DNA from: a virus
DNA: 23,840 nt
Reading direction: 5' to 3' (one strand)
IMG/VR virus record: IMGVR_UViG_3300037882_005329
Span: 1 to 23,840 of that record
Below are positions 20,664-23,840 of the stretch, one piece after another (within the stretch, counting starts at the first letter, position 1; each line of letters begins with the position of its first letter). The position numbers and the translations under genes are program-made. Under the pieces are notes generated by a model. It was given only the letters and a program-made list of their open reading frames with translations. It made no database searches and was not told the DNA's origin.

Positions 20664-21439
20664 CGCATATTTGCACCTTTTCTGGAGGTGTAGGTTCATT
20701 TTTTGCCACAAAAAGAGTTGTAGATAAAGTTAGGTTAAAAAATAATAACGATAAAATAATTGCTTTATTTGCCGACACGCTCATAGAAGACGAAGATCTT
20801 TATAGATTTTTAAAAGATACTATAAATTACCTTAATATAGACCTTATAACATTAAGGGATGGAAGAACTCCGTGGCAAGTATTTTTTGACGTTAAATTTC
20901 TAGGAAACTCTCGTGTAGATAGTTGTTCTAAATTCCTTAAACGAGATCTTTTAAACAAATGGATAAGAGAAAATTATAAACCATCTGAATGCATTGTTTA
21001 CTTAGGGATAGACTGGACGGAAGATCATAGGATAGAGAAAGTTGTAAAGAAAAATTATCCATACGTGTATGAAGCTCCTTTATGTGATCCGCCATTCATA
21101 GATAAAAATCAAATGCTAGAAGATTTAGAAAAAGTCATTGGAATAAAGAAACCAAGGCTTTATGATTTGGGTTTTTTTCATAATAATTGTTCTGGGTTTT
21201 GTATCAAGTATGGAACAGCTCAATTTAAACTTTTATTAGAAAAATTTCCAGATAGATACAGATATCATGAGGAAATGGAAGAGAAGATTAGGTTATTCTT
21301 AAATAAAGATGTAACAATATTGAGAATTCAAAGAAATAAAAAGAAAGTAAATATTACATTAAAGGAATTTCGAGAACATATTGAAAGTGGCGGAAATTTT
21401 GATAAATTTGATTGGGGCGGGTGCGGTTGTGGCGTGTAA
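20660..21439 (+). CDS. PP-loop ATPase / PAPS reductase-like protein
   Basis: A 259-aa protein beginning THICTFSGGVGS, the SGGxxS PP-loop of N-type ATP pyrophosphatases and PAPS reductases, which activate a substrate by adenylation. Further family marks are ALFADTLIEDEDLYRFL and VYLGIDWTEDHRI. It is rich in cysteine: C90 in RVDSCSKFLKR, two in HNNCSGFCIKYG, and GGCGCGV at the very end. These could bind a metal or iron-sulphur cluster. Such proteins occur in phages, mostly with unknown substrate; sulphur transfer, base modification and nucleotide-sugar chemistry are all possible. Its start overlaps the glycosyltransferase stop (ATGA). Confidence 0.7.
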   Translation: MTHICTFSGGVGSFFATKRVVDKVRLKNNNDKIIALFADTLIEDEDLYRFLKDTINYLNIDLITLRDGRTPWQVFFDVKFLGNSRVDSCSKFLKRDLLNKWIRENYKPSECIVYLGIDWTEDHRIEKVVKKNYPYVYEAPLCDPPFIDKNQMLEDLEKVIGIKKPRLYDLGFFHNNCSGFCIKYGTAQFKLLLEKFPDRYRYHEEMEEKIRLFLNKDVTILRIQRNKKKVNITLKEFREHIESGGNFDKFDWGGCGCGV

Positions 21440-21453
21440 AAACGGAAAAGGTA

Positions 21454-21482
21454 TTGACAAAACCACAAAAATCATTTAATCT
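21454..21482 (+). promoter_or_regulatory. Sigma70-like promoter
   Basis: TTGACA (21454-21459), 17 bases, TAATCT (21477-21482), in the 64-base gap before the gene at 21504. The six bases following TTGACA (AAACCA) are the same as in the perfect promoter at 11074, so the two may be related. Confidence 0.6.
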
Positions 21483-21503
21483 AGAAGATATAAGGTTATA
21501 AAA

Positions 21504-21812
21504 ATGGATTTCGCTCCACAGTATTGTTTAAAAAAACTACAACAAGACTATTTTAATTTCGCCATCCAATATAAGTTGTGCCTTGCCCATTATGGAAAAT
21601 CCGCCACAGTAACGCAAACTACATTAAAAAATACTAAGGATGGCGTTAGAATCTTCCTCGAATTAAGAGGTATTTTACGAAAATACGAATTATATAGAGA
21701 TATTCTCTCACGAATAAAAAGCGCAAGAATCGGAATGAATCATGAAGCTATTATGAAACAGCTACTTAGAGTTGATAATCTCTTTAAGTATAAAGATGAT
21801 TTCGGAAATTAA
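21504..21812 (+). CDS. Hypothetical protein (102 aa)
   Basis: A 102-aa helical, basic protein starting MDFAPQYCLKKLQQDYFNFA. The pattern of leucine and isoleucine in LRGILRKYELYRDILSRIKSARIG suggests a helical bundle or coiled coil. No family is recognised. It is the first gene after a good promoter and lies 16 bases before the putative annealing protein, so it is likely expressed early with it. Confidence 0.65.
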   Translation: MDFAPQYCLKKLQQDYFNFAIQYKLCLAHYGKSATVTQTTLKNTKDGVRIFLELRGILRKYELYRDILSRIKSARIGMNHEAIMKQLLRVDNLFKYKDDFGN

Positions 21813-21828
21813 AAATAATAAAAGAAAT

Positions 21829-22926
21829 ATGGCAAAAACTAAAAAACACATAGCGGTTCAAAACGAGTTTGATTTCGTTGAAGAGTCCTCAAAGCAGATA
21901 AATACAATGACGAATACAGAACAGAAGCCAATCGACGCCACAAATTATCATAGAGTTCAAAATGACCCATCAGTGAAAAAAAGTGATTGTACTGAAACAA
22001 CTCTAACCTATAGTTCAATGCAAATAGCGGAAAGCGGTGTTATTACCCCCTTAGACACTCCAACAACAAGCGTTGGAACTCTTATTGAAACACCCACGTT
22101 AAATCCAGGTAAAAAATGTATTCCACCTAAAATATTCTCAAGGAACGAGTACGGATTATTCGATCATATTGATTACCTTTTCAAAGACGATGGATATGTT
22201 AATTGGCGAGCAATGATTCCAAAGGAGTATCTTTATGTTGGTGACAATATTAAGAATAATCCGGTTCGTCGCGAAATGTTTGAAAAGAAATACGGAAAGA
22301 AGCCGGAAAAAATTGACTTAAGCCTTGATAAAGTGGAGGACGATGATTTGCTAATTACTCTTGCTGGAATACGATACTTAGCTACCTTACGAGGTTATGA
22401 ATATGTGGAGTTTAAAACCTTAGAGTCATCCAATCAAGCATATGCGGTTGTTAATTGCTCTATTGCCTGGTTCAATAATTACGAAACTATTTTTGATAAA
22501 GATAAAAAGTATTATGATACAACTAGGTTTGATGCGGTTGGGTGCGCGTCTACCGATAATACAAGTGGTCATTTCAGGAATTATCTTCCAGAAATAGCCT
22601 CAAATCGCGCATTTTGTCGCGCTGTTAGAAATTTCTTAAATATTAATGTTGTTTCCGATGAAGAGGTTCACGAGAAAAAAGACGAACCAAAGCCACAAAC
22701 ATCTACTGGAGTTACTCCTTATGGTAATCCAGTGGAATTACTAACGGCTAAATTACAAGAAAAAGGCATTTCTTTCCAAAAACTAAAAGAACTAATGGTC
22801 AAAAAAGATAAAGAGTGGTCGTCTTACGAAGCTGTATTAGACGTTCCAAATGTAAAAATATTCGATGTTTTAGGGCGAATGAAGAAAAAAGAAAAACAAC
22901 AAGCTGAAGGGCCGGTAGAAGAATGA
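21829..22926 (+). CDS. Possible Rad52-like ssDNA-annealing protein
   Basis: A 365-aa protein from ATG 21829; an in-frame extension back to 21772 lies within the previous gene and is not favoured. The first 100 residues are polar and probably disordered. The core (about 105-285) includes YVNWRAMIPKEYLYVGDN, DDLLITLAGIRYLATLRGY, a strand-rich YAVVNCSIAWFNNYETIF, and NYLPEIASNRAFCRAVRNFLNINV. The core order, strands followed by an A-x-N-R-A-x-x-R-A-V-R-N-x-L helix, recalls Rad52/Sak-type phage annealing proteins and their accessory proteins. The tail is charged (MKKKEKQQAEGPVEE). The family call is by pattern only. A partner role to the RecA-like protein is inferred. Confidence 0.45.
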   Translation: MAKTKKHIAVQNEFDFVEESSKQINTMTNTEQKPIDATNYHRVQNDPSVKKSDCTETTLTYSSMQIAESGVITPLDTPTTSVGTLIETPTLNPGKKCIPPKIFSRNEYGLFDHIDYLFKDDGYVNWRAMIPKEYLYVGDNIKNNPVRREMFEKKYGKKPEKIDLSLDKVEDDDLLITLAGIRYLATLRGYEYVEFKTLESSNQAYAVVNCSIAWFNNYETIFDKDKKYYDTTRFDAVGCASTDNTSGHFRNYLPEIASNRAFCRAVRNFLNINVVSDEEVHEKKDEPKPQTSTGVTPYGNPVELLTAKLQEKGISFQKLKELMVKKDKEWSSYEAVLDVPNVKIFDVLGRMKKKEKQQAEGPVEE

Positions 22927-23102
22927 CTCCTACAAAAAAGTATCAAACCGATAAAAAGAGAATTGATTGGTTGGCTACATTAACAGTCGATCAAAAAAAC
23001 GAAATATTAAAACTGTCTAACGCAAAGAAGCCAAAATTCTGGAAAAACCCACAAAAAGCATTTAGAAACCTAGTGGACGAAGCGATGTCAAAATATGCCT
23101 AA
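22923..23102 (+). CDS. Small hypothetical protein (59 aa)
   Basis: Starts at ATG 22923 in an ATGA overlap with the gene before it and stops at TAA 23100-23102. The 59-aa basic product (MTPTKKYQTDKKRIDWLATL...) is helical and rich in lysine, a composition common in small phage DNA-contact or host-takeover proteins. It is first in a chain of four overlapping small genes. Confidence 0.55.
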   Translation: MTPTKKYQTDKKRIDWLATLTVDQKNEILKLSNAKKPKFWKNPQKAFRNLVDEAMSKYA

Positions 23103-23256
23103 ATACAAAGATGATGAGATCACACAATTCCTAAAAAAACTTGAGGAACTATGTTTCGTTCTCTATATGGCTAAGAAAACCATTACGGAAGAGGAATTTG
23201 CTAAGAAAACCTCTGAGATTCTTAAATTTGTAAAAGATTTCAAGAAAGACAAATGA
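23095..23256 (+). CDS. Small hypothetical protein (53 aa)
   Basis: ATG 23095 lies inside the end of the previous gene, and the frame stops at TGA 23254-23256. The 53-aa product is nearly all charged helix (MPKYKDDEITQFLKKLEELC, then KKTITEEEFAKKTSEILKFV). No motif is recognised. It overlaps the next start as ATGA. Confidence 0.5.
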   Translation: MPKYKDDEITQFLKKLEELCFVLYMAKKTITEEEFAKKTSEILKFVKDFKKDK

Positions 23257-23417
23257 AAACACTAAACTTAACAGATAACCAAATTAGAATTATTTATCAC
23301 TCTATTGGAGTATGTTCCTGCTTCCTTCAAATGACTGGTATAAAAAATAAAAATACAAAGTCAGACATAGAAGAAATAGAGTCAATAAAACTTTTGTTAA
23401 AAAATGAAGAAAACTAA
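23253..23417 (+). CDS. Small hypothetical protein (54 aa)
   Basis: Starts in an ATGA overlap and ends at TAA 23415-23417. The product MKTLNLTDNQIRIIYHSIGV continues with a CSC pair and a lysine/glutamate-rich helix. The LTDNQIRIIYHSI start resembles a short helix that packs against a partner. No family is recognised. Confidence 0.5.
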   Translation: MKTLNLTDNQIRIIYHSIGVCSCFLQMTGIKNKNTKSDIEEIESIKLLLKNEEN

Positions 23418-23583
23418 AAGCTTAGGGCAAATAGCTTACGAGGCTGATAAAAACGGCGGTCAACAAAACTTCGGTAAATGGAGCAACGCACCACAGGTAG
23501 TTAAGGATATCCACGAAAAAATGGCAAAAGCTGTTCAAAAAGAAACTTTAAAAAGATTAGTAGACTTTTTCGCCGATAAATAA
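23404..23583 (+). CDS. Small hypothetical protein (59 aa)
   Basis: ATG 23404 overlaps the previous gene by 14 bases, and the stop is TAA 23581-23583. The product has a polar glycine/asparagine middle (DKNGGQQNFGKWSNAPQ) followed by a charged helix (VVKDIHEKMAKAVQKETLKR). No family is recognised. It ends one base before the zinc-ribbon gene. Confidence 0.5.
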   Translation: MKKTKSLGQIAYEADKNGGQQNFGKWSNAPQVVKDIHEKMAKAVQKETLKRLVDFFADK

Positions 23584-23584
23584 T

Positions 23585-23827
23585 ATGACTTTACTTAAAG
23601 AGTTTCAATGCAAAAAATGTGGAGGAAGCAAATTTGAGATCATTGTTTCTGGTAAAGTTTGTGAGTCTTGTTGTGTTAAATCCGCAAATAGAGCTAGAGA
23701 AATTCATTTTAAAAAACTAGAAGACTTAACTCTTGAAAATCGAGTAAAAAGGATAGAACAAACTCTTTACGATTTAAAAATAGATAAAAGACTGAAGTCT
23801 CTAGAAGCTAAAAATATTATTTATTAA
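23585..23827 (+). CDS. Small zinc-ribbon protein (80 aa)
   Basis: An 80-aa protein with two cysteine pairs, CKKC at residues 9-12 and CESCC at 27-31, separated by a short strand region. This is the layout of a zinc ribbon. The remaining 48 residues are a charged helix (RVKRIEQTLYDLKIDKRLKS) that could be a coiled coil. Small zinc ribbons of this kind in phages may bind nucleic acid or host RNA polymerase, but nothing here decides between these. It is complete, ending 13 bases before the window edge. Confidence 0.65.
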   Translation: MTLLKEFQCKKCGGSKFEIIVSGKVCESCCVKSANRAREIHFKKLEDLTLENRVKRIEQTLYDLKIDKRLKSLEAKNIIY

Positions 23828-23840
23828 AGTTTTAATTAAC

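Noticed and set aside
1-23840. CRISPR arrays, transposons or insertion sequences
   Set aside because: No series of regularly spaced repeats, terminal inverted repeats or transposase-like proteins were seen. The only direct repeats are the two duplicated gene ends.

Overview
The window looks like a piece of an AT-rich tailed-phage (Caudoviricetes) genome. Nearly every base is coding, and most genes lie on the + strand. Neighbours often overlap by ATGA or TTGA. The set is typical of a lytic phage with a mid-size to large genome: RecA-like recombinase, DnaB-like helicase, class I ribonucleotide reductase, dCMP deaminase, Dam and Mom-like DNA modification, tRNAs, sugar-nucleotide and glycosyltransferase genes, and several homing endonucleases. 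No structural or packaging gene is visible. The host cannot be named from this sequence. Several promoters match bacterial sigma70, many starts lack a clear Shine-Dalgarno, and TGA is used as a stop, so the code looks standard.

Layout. 1-1357: tail of a LAGLIDADG endonuclease, then a GDP-mannose 4,6-dehydratase-like gene. 1341-2432: small unknown genes. 2435-5527: RecA-like protein, PD-(D/E)XK/Vsr-like nuclease, a small unknown and a calcineurin-like phosphoesterase. 5591-6592: HTH-array/Vsr-like endonuclease. 6694-8884: DnaB-like helicase and Dam. 8921-9598: two small membrane proteins and a zincin-like protein. 9655-10337: tRNA-Gly overlapping a Mom-like gene. 10429-12108: dCMP deaminase, an unknown, a putative ssDNA-binding protein, an unusual tRNA and a strong terminator. 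12139-15526: nrdB, GIY-YIG endonuclease, nrdA. 15546-17201: orphan 5' end of a glycosyltransferase, then an HTH-array/LAGLIDADG endonuclease on the - strand. 17291-21439: GT4/DUF4214/GT9 glycosyltransferase, a 70-aa insert, the rest of GT9, and a PP-loop protein. 21504-23827: a possible Rad52-like annealing protein and a run of small ORFs.

Main observation. Two endonucleases, each with an array of four or five helix-turn-helix units but with unrelated nuclease domains (Vsr-like at 5591, LAGLIDADG at 15615), sit at the ends of essential-looking genes. In both cases the invaded gene end is present twice, as a diverged direct repeat on either side of the endonuclease. The phosphoesterase 3' end is at 5462 and again at 6598. 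The glycosyltransferase promoter and 5' end are at 15532 and again at 17278. One copy belongs to the complete gene and the other is an orphan. The elements therefore appear to enter coding sequence while supplying a replacement gene end.

These two endonucleases and the GIY-YIG one are preceded by the same octamer, AGTGTAAT/C, 7-10 nt before the start codon. The octamer also precedes nrdB and the gene at 4010. In two of the endonucleases the start codon lies in a small hairpin. This resembles the delayed expression known for T4 homing endonucleases. All alignments were done by eye.
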